Origin: Trileptium ribeirensis
Taxonomy: Eukaryota; Nematoda; Enoplea; Enoplida; Thoracostomopsidae
DNA length: 64,000 nt
Direction: 5' to 3'
Assembly: GCA_030248225.1 (NCBI GenBank)
Contig: JASANE010003551.1
Location: 62,001-126,000 of the forward strand
Shown here piece after piece: positions 47,211 through 59,029 of this stretch. The position numbers and the translations under genes were made by a program. The notes under the pieces are model-generated. The model was not told the origin of the DNA. It worked only from the letters and a program-made list of their open reading frames with translations, and did not search any database. Positions within the stretch are counted from its first letter, which is position 1. Each line of letters starts with the position of its first letter.

Positions 47211-50200
47211 ACATTACCCATTTCATACCTAGATGAAACGTAGGTAATATGATTCAGTTATATTCAGTCCAAAACATTGTATATAAAATGCTATTCGTAG
47301 ACACACTCATCTGCTCGACAAGATATTGCTTTTTGGACAATATATTTCTATACTTATAACCGTAGGTGTTCCCAAAGTCTGACTATCAGCAATATCGCAC
47401 ATTTTACATCCATATGCGATAACTGGAGAGGCCTACGAGATCCCCTTCAGTTAATTAAACTGTTTATGAGTTGTGAAATTTGTAAAGTCTTGAAGCCTTA
47501 ATTTTTGTAGTCCTTTCCAGACTGAGGGAATCTAGGAGGTCAGGGGCCCTATTCCTCAAGTACTTAATCAAAACTGAAGATTTAAAATCAAACCCCAATA
47601 GCTCTTGTTAACAAACTAATTCTGCAACAAGAACGGCTTATTAATCCGTATCGTTGCCTTCTGACAAGCAAAAAAAACTACAGAAGGGCATCCTAGATCT
47701 TCCTCAGTCCAGGAAGTGTTTTAAAGAAGTTTTATTACAGTTAGAAAAAAGAATGGTTATTTCGTGTCCTCTCAAAATTCTGGACAGAATCTGCGTTACT
47801 TATCATTTGCACCAGCGTTTTATTTAATTCAGTTAATCGTTGTACATAAGATATATAATACAGAGGTCGTAACTCAGTTTTATTGAACAGACTATTTTGA
47901 ACAGTGTAAACTTACAGTATTGCACAATGAATGCGACGATAAACAGCGTAACATACAGTACCCTCATATTGTAAAGGTACTAGTCAAACCTGTCTTTAGA
48001 AGAAAACTTTATAAAAGGATAAAACGCTAAAATATACTAAATCAAATAAGAGTAAAATCTGAGATATCCAATATTATGATCGATCTTGAAAGCCAGTCAG
48101 AGGGATAATGTAGTGGCATAAAAATCAAAAATTTTTCAATGGAAATCAGTGGCTAATTCTATTAAGCGTTATCATAATATTAGGTGCCATTAATATCCGG
48201 AAATTGGTTGAGATGGTTAAGTGTCCAGCAACATGACTTTAATAAAATTAACCAAAATACCGAGCTCCGCGCTAAGATTGTAAGAATTCGCGACGTATAT
48301 GAGGTGCACGGCTGTGATTAGATTACACTCAGTCCTATGCAGCCCGAACGAACCACTTAAGAATATTTTTGTTTCCCGCACTCAAAAATATTCTGAGGTG
48401 TTCGTTCATGTCTACTGATTGAAATCTATGCATAGGCATAAAGCGAAAGTGTCTATCTACGAACAGGCGTTCAGCTCATTTCCGAGACGATATATTGTTT
48501 CGGGAGCAGGCAACCGGATTTCGAAGCTCTCACCGGACAGTTTTTGTAGAGGAAATCTTGTAAAAAGAAAAAAGTTCTCTCAGTTCTTTGTATCCACATT
48601 TCCCATTCATGCACACTCACAGTTGGGATGAAAGTTAGTTCACAATACATTATTTTTGTACAGTAGCTATATAAGCACAATTCTTGTCGGTGACCTTGAC
48701 GCTATTTATATCAGCAGCTCGACAGCGATGCGATGTGGATTCTTGAAGGCGGCACTACAACGAACAGAGTTTGCGTGAGGAAAGTAAAAGCAGATACTGG
48801 CTAAACGTATAAGCCAATATTAGTTCGATATAGTTATCTCATCCTGATAAACAAAGCATATTTTTTGCCATTTTAAAGGTTCGAGCTGTAGAAATATCAA
48901 ATTAGATTTTCGCTTAGCTTAAAACTTATATAAGGGTGAAACTTAAGATAAATGTTGAGTTTTAGGCTTAGTGTAAGGATACATTCACTTCACTTACGTT
49001 CCTAATCGTTTACAACAACCAATCAGTAGTAGACATCACCTCGCGGTCTCTGATAAACGTAGATCACATAAAAAATCCTATGTGTATGATTACGTAGTTA
49101 TGAATAAACTGTTCCTAATAGCACACGTTTACGTATCTTGTACATTTTTATTAATCAATGATATGACGTTAAGTAAGTGAAGGACCAATTCTTTCTCAAA
49201 TGATATCTTATCAATAGATCGGTATATACTTCAACCTGATTGATATGACATGTGAGTGTTTTTTCGTTCCCCGAAGATTTTAACCGGCTAAATAATTATG
49301 AAGAAAATCCGGCCTTCGTGTTTAATGGTAAAACGTTGCGATTTGAGCAGGCTAATTGGTGGTCCCACGCCCATTTACTTCGTTTATATATGCATTTACA
49401 TATTGTCATTGTTGGATGTATGTTTGAGAGACCAATTCGACTTTACGTAGATTCTCCGTTGGCACCGATCGATCATGATTATTTTTGATACGTTTCGATA
49501 ATTTTTGTGCCGTCACATTTATAGCATGACAATTAGGTTACTTGCTTTGTATTTAACAATCTTTTAGTTTAAGCAACACACAAAGATTGTATGGTGTTAG
49601 TGCGCCGCTAAGGTGGGGGCCTTTTGTTCAGCCAGATCAAATGTATTATCTAATGTTTCATAAAGATTCAAAATCCATTTCTTGACAGCTTCTGCAATTT
49701 CCGAATTGCGGGATGGAATTTTTCTGTGTTGTGATTCTCAGTGGTACGAAACATTTTCCAATTAGTTTATGCCCGTGGTGAAATGTTGGAAGCCATCTGA
49801 TTTAATTCCCTTCGATATTTTTGCTTGAATTAAAATCTCCAGGTTTTGACACATATCGACAATATCTTTTTCTGAAATACTATTCCTAAGTTAATATTGA
49901 CTAAAAAATTATATTTAACGTTAATAATGGCAATATTTCAGCAGCGTTTCGGATTGTATTTCCTAATTGCTATAGTGAATTTTGACATTTTTAAACTTTG
50001 AATGTAGGGTGTGAGCTGGAAGTTAAGGCCAGTTTATGCCATGTAGCGACATTTGATACCAAGAAAGTAGCCTCCTTGGTTCAGCTCCCTTCAAATATTT
50101 TAGTGAACGAAGAAGTCGATGCCAATGGACCTGTAATAAAAGTATCAAGTAATTAAATTTACCATTATCGCGGAAGTTATTGCTTTTCAAGTATTGTAAG

Positions 50201-52750
50201 TGGTTGTCACATGTTCAAATTCTAAGATTCCATAGAATTTAGTTTAATATTTCTGTGAACCTACATTGACTCGGCTTTGGTAAATAAATTCACCATTTAT
50301 CTAATTGACGTCAATAAAACGATTGGTTGCAACAATGTCTTAAATTATCTTTATATTAGTGCTACTGTTCTATTTTTATCAATTTTTAAAAATTTGTATT
50401 TCTATAGGTTAGGAGTGCATTGCTGGGATAAAATACTACTCAACTTGCAAAAATTCAGTCGCAGTCGCAGGTTGGAAATTTTATTACGCGGTCGATGCGT
50501 TAGATCTTTAAATAATAGAATTTTGTATAATATGACACCCTGTTCTACTCATGTGCCTTGTTTCATCTTGCCCTCACTGGCTATTATGTAATGTCTGGTC
50601 AGTAACAGTGGGATAATTTCCTGAAATTCTTAAATGGATAGCCCAAAAAAGAACATGTCGACGGATTAGGTAAAGTACACAAGCATGACTAAGTGTTTTA
50701 CTCTTCAACAAACTTTCGTCATAGATTCGTTCTTTCGTAAACCTAACGGATTAACATAGGCATGATCTTTTTTCAGCCTTAGTTTACAACGAACCTTAAC
50801 ATAGGTTTGGTAATTTTGCAAGATGTGTTGAAAATGACTATCGACAGCGGGTCATCACGTGCAGATAAAACTTATCACAAATAATAAAATTTAGCAAAAA
50901 TTCGTTTGTCGTTATCACTCAAACTGTACTTCCAGATTTTGATTCTTCTCCACGGCATTGCCTGGCTATGATGTAAAATACTAAAACCCACTTTTCACAT
51001 CAGATGTAGCTCAAGAGAATATTTACGACAGTTCGTTGATTTTTTTGCCATTGGATGCGATTATTGAACAACGTAAGTTGTGAAAAGCAATCAGGCAGTA
51101 TATATTTTTTACTGTGAGGAGTTGAAGTTGCACATATAGGAATTCATATGCAGGAGTTAAACCACCTCCTTAAGATTACAGTATTATCGTCATAAAGTAG
51201 TGTATTTATATTGGGTTCAAATTATAGCATAGAGGGTTAAACCAGCTTGCCTGCAGTAGAGATTTAAACAGAGTAATCCCTTTAATGAGGAAATGATTGT
51301 GACAAAAGATCTACTTTGATCCAAGTCTGTTCAGATTTTGTTGATGCATTTATAAGTTAGGATTGGTTGGTATATACATGTTGATTAAAATTTTCATAGT
51401 GCTTGTACCATTTAGAAAGCTAGGTTGCGGTCTAAATATCATCACAGGTTTTTCCGTCGTCGAAAATGATCGTTAGAACACAGTTTTTGGTCAGATAATG
51501 TAAATTTTGTTACTATCATCCATTACATTTAGCAGATTACTTTGTCTTCAGGATATTCAGGGTACATCTGTCATATTGAAGCGAGCGTACGCTGGTAGGA
51601 TTTTACCGGTTGCAACTTTTATACCGGAATGAACGAAAGTAAATCTCACTTATAAGCTAAAATTACCATATTGTCACTGCTACCTTTGACTTATCGATCT
51701 ATTTTAAATTTATAAGTTTCAATAAGGCTAAGTGATCTAGACTATTTATTGCTTCCAACTTGGGAGAAAATCCGCATATTTGCAATTAGCCCCACATTTT
51801 AAGCTATTGAACTGTTCACTTCCATTTAGCATAGACGAGTATAGCAATTATACAAAAAATAACTGACTTTGGCAATCAAACCTATGTGCCAAAAATGCAG
51901 CAATATATTTCCGAAATACCTGCACAAATGAATTTCAGCATTACGGACGTTGAATTAGCAACTGTTTATAACTATATCCCTATGATAGTAATACCCGTGA
52001 GAAACGTAAATCTAGCAAGACATCATTTATTGCTTCTACAAACTAATTAATGACATATTCACATTTTCAGTTTTGAAGCTTCCGTAAACATAAAATAGTC
52101 AAAATCACATATTAATCTGAATTAGCGAATTATGAAACATCAAGATTGGTTGAAATGTTAACGATATATATTTATTGAAGGGGTGACTGACGGAAAAATT
52201 GCAACAGGGCATCACGAACTGCTCTTTGACAATTTATAAATTCAGAAAAATACATACATATAGCCGTATATATCATTTAAAATAACTTTAACGTCTCCGC
52301 ATAATGACTTTATGGGCTTTTATCACCTGAATTCCTTCATCCTGACAATCTACCAATTTTGATGTGACAATGGAATGACAGATACTTGTTCAAAAATGGC
52401 GTTCACATTTAAAAACTACATTAAGTTCTGTACCAGATCCTGTTCACACGGGATCCATCTGTGCAACATTAGTTCGCATTATATACATATTCTGCACGAC
52501 AGAAACTTCTGGTGTTTCGGAATTTGGACTCAAAAAATTAATTACTCAGATAAAGTTTTTAAAGCCCCCCCGCTTCGTCCAGCTAGATGCCTAACTTGTT
52601 TGTAAAACATTAAAAATGGCCATGGGTATAACATATATATATATGTCTTGGCCATCAAATTTTCTTAAGAAAAGGTTTAAAGTGGAAAATTATATTCACA
52701 CGTACAAAAGAATGGAAAATGTTTATTACCTTTCAACCCAAAATTTGGTG
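47211..52750. other. Intergenic or GRK2 intron, no supported gene
   Basis: Open frames at 48419-48631, 49252-49488 and 50277-50591 (+) have no conserved motif and sit in AT-rich DNA. If GRK2 is transcribed leftwards from 57448, this would be intron 1, but I could not find exon 2 (the RGS-domain start) here. Confidence 0.35.
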
Positions 52751-52751
52751 T

Positions 52752-52906
52752 TATTGCACACTTGTAAAACGTTGTGGGCACTATATAAAACGTCTATATT
52801 AATAGGTTTATCTGAGATTACTTGAATTTACTGCACACCTGTAAAACGTTGTGGGCACTATATGAAACGTCTATATTAATAGGTTTATCTGACATTACTT
52901 GAATTA
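52752..52906 (+). repeat. 77-bp tandem duplication at the outer visible end of the left arm
   Basis: Two units containing TGTAAAACGTTGTGGGCACT and TATTAATAGGTTTATCTGA lie head to tail. The right arm shows the mirrored second unit and part of the first before the window ends at 64000. Confidence 0.8.
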
Positions 52907-53589
52907 TGGAACATTTAGGCCAAGTTAGTTCACGTCATCTCATGTTACTTACAATAGGCCTACCTTTGAGCTATTTTATTTTGAAGATAGATTTTAATGC
53001 TTGTTTTTCTTGTCAAACGGATTGTGTTGGCCGAGTTATATTTAAAGTATTATGAAAATTTGAGCTACGAACTTAAACGCATTCTATAAAAAACGAGGCT
53101 CATTCGCTGGTGTTCTAAATTTAATGAGACTCAACAAAATTTCGGGAATTGTATGCTGTATTTATTCTAAATCATCTAAACGCTAGCTAAATAATTAAAT
53201 TTGCTACATTTTACGGAAACATTGAAATATTGATTTTTCGTTTAGTTGTGTATCTATCACCATCTATTTACTATTCTAAGGGATGCATATCACAGCCTCT
53301 AACATGAAAGTGTTGCGGGCATGTCCACATTTCAGTCCATGAACTGCAAAGACTACATTTGCATTTGGTGCCTTTGGATAGGTTATGTGCATTTGCATTT
53401 CACTTTCGCATTTTGCATTTTGTTGTCCAATTAGTTGTAAATCCAAGCGCGCATAACTGAACATTAGAAAAAATACAATAATATTACCAAGAGTTAATGA
53501 TGGTCGACTCTGCTGAAGAGTATGTCACTCGTTAGCTTTTCGTTGTTTTCGTCTGCGGTACGTCCGCGGTCGTTTCCGCTCTTTCAGCC

Positions 53590-54050
53590 GCCAGGTTTAT
53601 GACCCGCTTGGTGGGTTATAAACATGACCCAGCCCCACCATGTTCCTAGACTTCCACGTACTACCCCCACCAACTTGTTGAGGCACCAAACCCTATCTCT
53701 GCCAGGATCTTGAGCAACCAAATCCCTACCCGCGCCAGGTTCCTGAACCAATTATTTGTACGCCCACCAAATTCTTGACCGCTAGCTTTATACCCCACCA
53801 TGTTCTTGAACTATTAATTCCTATCTCCACCAGGTTCGTGAACCAAAAATTTTTTATAAAATGTCGAACCCAGGAAGCTGTTATGGCATGGATTATTGGT
53901 CCATGAACTTAGTGGGGGTGTAAATTTTGTTGATCACGAACCTGGTGAGGGTAGGAATTAATGGTTTAAGAACCTTGCGGGAGCACAAAGATAGCGGTTG
54001 AAGAACCTGGCGGAGGTCTTTGGCTCTTAACGTTTTGAGAGCAGATAACA
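53590..54050. repeat. GGTTCnTGAACC minisatellite, itself folded, left arm
   Basis: Units of about 36 bp such as CCACCAGGTTCGTGAACCA plus TTAATTCCTA run in one sense to about 53850, and in the opposite sense (AACCTGGTGAGGG, GAATTAATGG) from about 53900. Each unit core is itself near-palindromic. The mirror block lies at 62700-63190. Confidence 0.7.
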
Positions 54051-55831
54051 CAGAAATGTTAGAGGTACAGATATCCACTGCAAAAAACTTTGTTGGGATT
54101 CTCCCTTGACATCTCAGGAAGTTAGTCCGAAAAAACAGCATTATATTTGAGATACTGTACATAACTGTGGCAGATTATCGTACTGTTCTACAATATTTAT
54201 ATCATGAACCCTTTGTATAGCTTAGGCTGATAAACAATTATAAGAAATTAGGTTATGATCAGGAATGATTGTTCTGTAGGACCTAGTGCAAAGTTAACGG
54301 AAAAGAATTAATGAATTAAACCGTAAAAACTCCGAGTCAAATGTTAGGCTCAATCGAATCGGTATCAATCTGACCTGATCATAATGAGTCAAATTTACCT
54401 TAGTCTGTGTCAATCTTGACTCAGAAGGTATGAAATTTGACTTCTACTAAGCCAGAGATTGGCTCGCCTTCTAAGTAAAAAATTACTGACATAGACTGAG
54501 GCAGAATCACTCAGAATCTTAGACAGTCAGGTTAGCACCAACTGGATTAAAGCAAGTTTTACTCTGTGTTTTTTCCAGTGTAGTAACATTTTTGACGATT
54601 GCTCAATGTAACTTTCAAAAGTGTTCACCTATAATCAAGCTAATTTACTACGCGAAAATATGCAAACACGAAGCGTAAAGACAACATAAGTCAAATCGGC
54701 AATATTTTGACAGTTTCCGACCATCATACGGTGTTTCGAGAAGAAAGCACAAGCAGTTTTCGATAATTTCCTGTGTCTTTTGACTTAATAGTGTAATAAT
54801 ATATAGTTAATTTAAGTTATCCGCTATCAAAAGTACATATTATATTAAAATTATTAAATGTTATTTTCTTAACTAAGTGTCATTGCTCTTAGTCTGTGTT
54901 TTTCGGTTTTATCATATTTATTTAAGTCAACAGTTAGTAGAAAGTAGTACCTCAGGCATTTTTCGGTTCTGGATTAATAACTATAATAATACGGTTTGAT
55001 ATGGCGTTTTAATAAAATTTTTACTACCTAACCAAGCATATCTTGTTGTGCTGTGCGTATTTATATTACTTTAAAGTTTAATAATTGCAAATATTTAAGC
55101 CGTAGTATAGATGCACTTAACGTTAAACTTTGTTCTTGCACAATAATTATATAATGTAGTTACGTAACACCGTATGAGCTCCTATGTATATATAAAAGTG
55201 ATTATAAAATATTTATTACATCTGAGTAAAGGTGTAAAAATAATAGTGGCATTGACAAATGATGTGTTGGTGTTATTAAAAGTAAAAAAGCACTTTTCGA
55301 TGGTGCAAATTTCAAGTCTTTGCCAGAAATACAAAAAAAATGATACCTCCGATACTATCCAGCAAATTCGCTCCCAGTGTCTGCTTTTTCACAGTCGATA
55401 TCGTAAGTAAATTGTGTCTTGCTATACAAAGTGTAGCATGTATTTTAATATTTATTTCAAGTGCTGCTTTTCAGAATAACCAATTTCCGTCATCGTATAA
55501 ACAAATTTTAGGATTTTATTCAAAAAGCCAGCAGATACACATACACATATCCGCTAACGTACACCTAATGCTTACCCAACCCTTACACTCAAATTCGATA
55601 TATTTAAATTCTATGCCTTAGGCTCACATAAAACTCTTTCAATTTTGTTTATACTTAAGAATTCGGGGAAATTCACAAAAAATCATTCTCTAACGACTAA
55701 AATTCACTTAGGTTTAAGAGGGAATTTTAGGGGAGTGGAACCAGAGTAAAACTTGGAAAATTTTACTACGTAATTTGAAATACTTAGAGAAATCAATAGG
55801 GAGAAAATTGGGAGTAAACCTCTAGCTCGGG

Positions 55832-55965
55832 TATTTAAGCGGTTGCGCAGTTAGATCACGGCCTCAGTCGGCCTCAGAAGCTGCGCAATCAGGGTGAGTC
55901 GGTTCAGCCGTTTATGTGTTTATTGTGTGTAAAGTTTTTAATTTGTTGTAGTGTGGAAATAAACT
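55832..55965 (+). promoter_or_regulatory. TATA-like box, short leader with splice donor, and AATAAA (left arm)
   Basis: TATTTAAG at 55832-55839 is followed by a GC-rich leader ending GCTGCGCAATCAGG and a donor-like GTGAGT at 55894, then AATAAA at 55959. In the right arm the mirror reads CTTAAATA at 61167-61174 and GCGCAATCAG followed by GTAAGTAGG. This could be a Pol II promoter with a non-coding first exon, or the core of a solo LTR. The module is kept in both arms although nearby bases differ. Confidence 0.45.
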
Positions 55966-56099
55966 GTCTTCATTATAAGCGCTACAAATTAAGGCCTTAA
56001 GAATAAGCTCATAAAGTAAATAGCCCTTGGTGCTAGCATTGTTGTAGTTCGTGTGTAATCTACGGTGGGACTAAACACCCCTAGGACCACGTAGGTTAC

Positions 56100-56325
56100 A
56101 GCCCTACTTACGTTTCACATGACAAATTGCTTAGTTAATCTTTTCTTTTGCTTGCTTGTATTGGAGTATGATCATTGTATAATATATGTATTACATATAT
56201 TTGGATCACATATGAAGCAAAAATGTGGAAAATTTCAAACAAAATTTTTAAATAGGAATTCCGGTATGGTTTTTGCCCTTTGCCGGAACCGCAACCGGAA
56301 CGCGATTTTCGCCGTAACCAGAACC
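56100..56325 (-). mobile_element. Truncated CCGGTT-family hAT element (left arm)
   Basis: Reverse-complement match to about 5400-5650: GGAATTCCGGTATGG, TTGCCGGAACCGCAACCGGA and the shared ACAAATTGCTTAGTTAATC. Only the 5' 230 bp or so is present. The mirror copy is at about 60665-60895. Confidence 0.7.
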
Positions 56326-56585
56326 AGACTTAGTATATGTCTTAGATAAGAATATAAGCTTAGGGTTAGTATATGTCTCATATAAATACCAATGCTTAGA
56401 TTTCTTCGTATATTTCTCGTATAAGAACATAAGCTTAGGCTTAGTATATGTCTTATATTAATACCCATGCTTAGACATAGTGTATATATGTCTCAGATAA
56501 AAGCATACGCTTAGGATTAGATTATGTCTCATACACGAATCTAAGCTTAGGTTAAGGCTTAGATTTAGACTTAGTATATTTCTTA
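56326..56585 (+). repeat. CTTAGGCTTAG array, about 34-bp period (left arm)
   Basis: Six to seven imperfect units of the form AAGCTTAGGCTTAGTATATG followed by TCTCATATAAGAAC. The mirror array is at 60360-60668. Individual units also occur in the dispersed copies at 22.6, 24.9 and 32.3 kb. Confidence 0.75.
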
Positions 56586-57335
56586 TTATATAAGCTTATA
56601 TGGCTCGATCGGTATATTGCTTAAGCTTCGGAAGCAGAGATACTGACAGTTTCGTATATTTTGGGTCCATTGCCAATTAAAGACCTTGTTTTGAACCAAC
56701 CTTGAAGCGTAAATAATGACAATGGCAGAAAACCATTTTCACATACACAGCGGATCATTTGCGCTAAAAATGAGACCCAAAACACCAATATATTTCTAGT
56801 GGCTGTGAGATAATTACATTTTAAAGAATTTTGGGTCTCATGGGGTCATTTTAAATTCCCGCTTGGCCCAAATCCTACATCCATAAACAACGGCGCACCA
56901 AAGCAATCTGCCAATAAGCCCCGGTTGACTAAGATATCTACACTGGTTATCGAGTTACAACACGTAACATGATTCTTGGGAACTATCGGGACCGGACTCG
57001 AGCCCATTTGAACCGGTTTTCCTGGCGAAAGATGATCGCTATACAGCGATATTGTTGCCTTCGCGCAAACTAAAGCTCACAAATAGAAGTTTCAAATGAG
57101 CTATCGCGGGAATCAATCCACCAAGCCAATGCTGAATAATGCGTGTCACACTAAAAACCCCAATAACTTACATTGTCAATATCACCATTGTCATGGCTAG
57201 TAAGAATTCTTCGCTGCGCTCGTTTCAATCGCTACATTCTGACTTCAGTTATGCACCTTTTATTGCACAGAATAAGCAAATTTTGAAAAAAAACTCGGAG
57301 CCTGAACTACATCTATGATATAAAATGGTTCGCAC

Positions 57336-57448
57336 CTTGGATCGGGAAGAGTAATCTTTTTGCTCGCCCGTGCAGCTGGCGTCGTTTTCGACTTTTCCAT
57401 CGCCATTAGATAGCTGACGTCCGCAAGGACGGCTTCTAAATCAGCCAT
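57336..57448 (-). CDS. GRK2: First coding exon of a GRK2-type G protein-coupled receptor kinase
   Basis: On the minus strand an ATG opens 37 codons plus two bases: [19 protein letters not shown], then [18 protein letters not shown], ending AG before the donor GTGCGA. This is the almost invariant N-terminus of the GRK2/GRK3 (beta-adrenergic receptor kinase) family. In that family the N-terminal helix contacts active receptors and the kinase domain and is needed for receptor phosphorylation. The trailing AG fits a serine codon split across the intron, as in the family's LPEPS/LPDPS. The rest of the gene (RGS, kinase and PH domains) should lie to the left on the minus strand; I did not find exon 2 in the window. 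The exon sits in the left arm of a large inverted repeat; its mirror copy at 59542-59655 is damaged, so this is the likely functional one. Confidence 0.9.
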
Positions 57449-57956
57449 GGCTGTATCGCTGTAACCGACGCCAAACGTAGACAACGGTACCGCGGTATTA
57501 GATACTTAACGTGCTTAAACACGGCGTATTCGAGAACAGAGAGATTTCTAACAAACACCGATTTGATTCTGCAATGGTTGAAGAAAGATATATATATCGT
57601 CGTCACAAAAATGACAGCAAGCATTAACTACTCGGTGTTGAAAAACTATTTACGAGGTTCCACTGCTTTTGTAAAGAGTTTGCTTGAAATAGAAAAACAA
57701 AACATTGATAAAATGTTAATAAGACGCATGATAGTGTTTGATAAAGTGCGCGCGCTGAGAAGAATATAAAAATGAAATAAGAGACGGAGGTAATTGCGTA
57801 GGAAAGAATAATCCCGGCACACTGTCCCATAGTAGCATTATCAGAATTTGCTCTTTTTCTGACCACTCCTGTACTCCACATTGGTGAATGACCATGCAAT
57901 AAAATTGAAATAATCGCCACTTGATAAGACACAAGTTCACCTATTCAGAATATTTC

Positions 57957-59029
57957 AGCCAGAAATGCTGAGGTTAAGCTTGATAAATACGTACATTTTA
58001 CTCGAATACTTCATGCTTAACAAATCCAGCTAAAGCACCATAAAAGCCACGGAAATGCATATATACATAACCCCATCTGTCTATAGACTAAACCGACACG
58101 GTCAACCTGAAAAGGTGCTAAAACGTGTTTAATTACAGTTTTGCAGGTAACTGGCTTACCAAATCGGAAAAGCGCTAATGCCAGCAATTTGTTCTTCGAA
58201 ATATTGAATCTTTTTTCCGTAAGTTGCAGGAGTTTAATAAAGAAACTTTATAATGGGACAATGAGTTTTGACAATATTTTTAGCTTTTTAAGGTTGTACT
58301 CTGTCTAACTGATGTCATGTTGTTATGGTGGAAAATAGTTATAATTACTATTGTCGTTAAGACAAATAAAAATACGTTTTTTGACATTGGTTGATATTTC
58401 ACTATACAATACAACCGCCTTATTCTACATCATTTCAGCTGATTACTCATGCCTTTAGGCAGGAAAACCGTTGTATTTTTCTCGTTCATAGTATACATAA
58501 GGAGGTGAACTAAAAAAACTGTGATTTTCTTTTGTCTTCGTTTAGACAAAAAAAGATACAAGGTAGACAATAAAACCACGTCCACAACTTTTAGCAAAGT
58601 GGGAGGGCATCTTGTCAATCTATATTTATTGTCGAGAAAAATTTCAATGTGTCGGGAAATAAATTTTGCCTAAAAATGCTAAATGTTTCCATGTATTTTT
58701 TACAACAGTATAAGCATTTCCAGGCTACACAACATCGTCTTAGCATTTTGCACTGTTTAAGTAATATCTTATAATGTAATTGCCGTATGTCTGTGTGTCC
58801 CAAGTTTTGGATTGGTCATATATTTTTGATCATAACTTTTGAAACTGTTTATGGATTTTTATGCGGTTTTTTTGTTGGGTAGGAAATCGATATGGGAATG
58901 CACGGACAATATTTTTGACTGATCCTTATGTTTTTCACAACCTGAATCTCCTTGAAATAAAAAAATAGTGCCATCTCTTGATACGTTTTTTTTAATGGTG
59001 TAACTTTTCAACTGCTTCATGGATTTTGG
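57957..59029. other. Unique spacer between the arms of the large inverted repeat
   Basis: About 1.07 kb not shared between arms; similarity stops at CAGAATATT on both sides. It is AT-rich, with a 62-codon basic open frame at 58430-58618 (-) and two related TTTATGGATTTT / TTCATGGATTTT motifs near 58848 and 59020. It lies immediately upstream of both GRK2 exon copies, so it may include promoter sequence. No TATA or CpG-rich island is evident. Confidence 0.6.

Larger units (their letters stand above)
52781..57956 (+). repeat. Left arm of a large inverted repeat
   Basis: Reverse-complement match of 59030-64000, with paired coordinates summing to about 116,780 at the outer end and 116,986 at the inner end, so indels have accumulated. 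Long stretches are identical, for example 53276-53464 with 63316-63504 and 57716-57940 with 59046-59270. Others differ, including the GRK2 exon. Because the window ends inside the right arm, the arm may extend further left than 52781. Confidence 0.93.

Noticed and set aside
50277..50591. 104-codon plus-strand ORF
   Set aside because: Ile/Leu/Tyr/Asn-rich translation typical of AT-rich non-coding DNA; no conserved motif.
55174..55410. 78-codon open frame identical in both arms of the inverted repeat
   Set aside because: Identity reflects the duplication, not coding constraint; composition is AT-driven and no domain is recognisable.
56330..56585. TTAGGC-rich array as an interstitial telomere
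   Set aside because: TTAGGC occurs only as part of a longer 34-bp unit, not as a hexamer tandem array.
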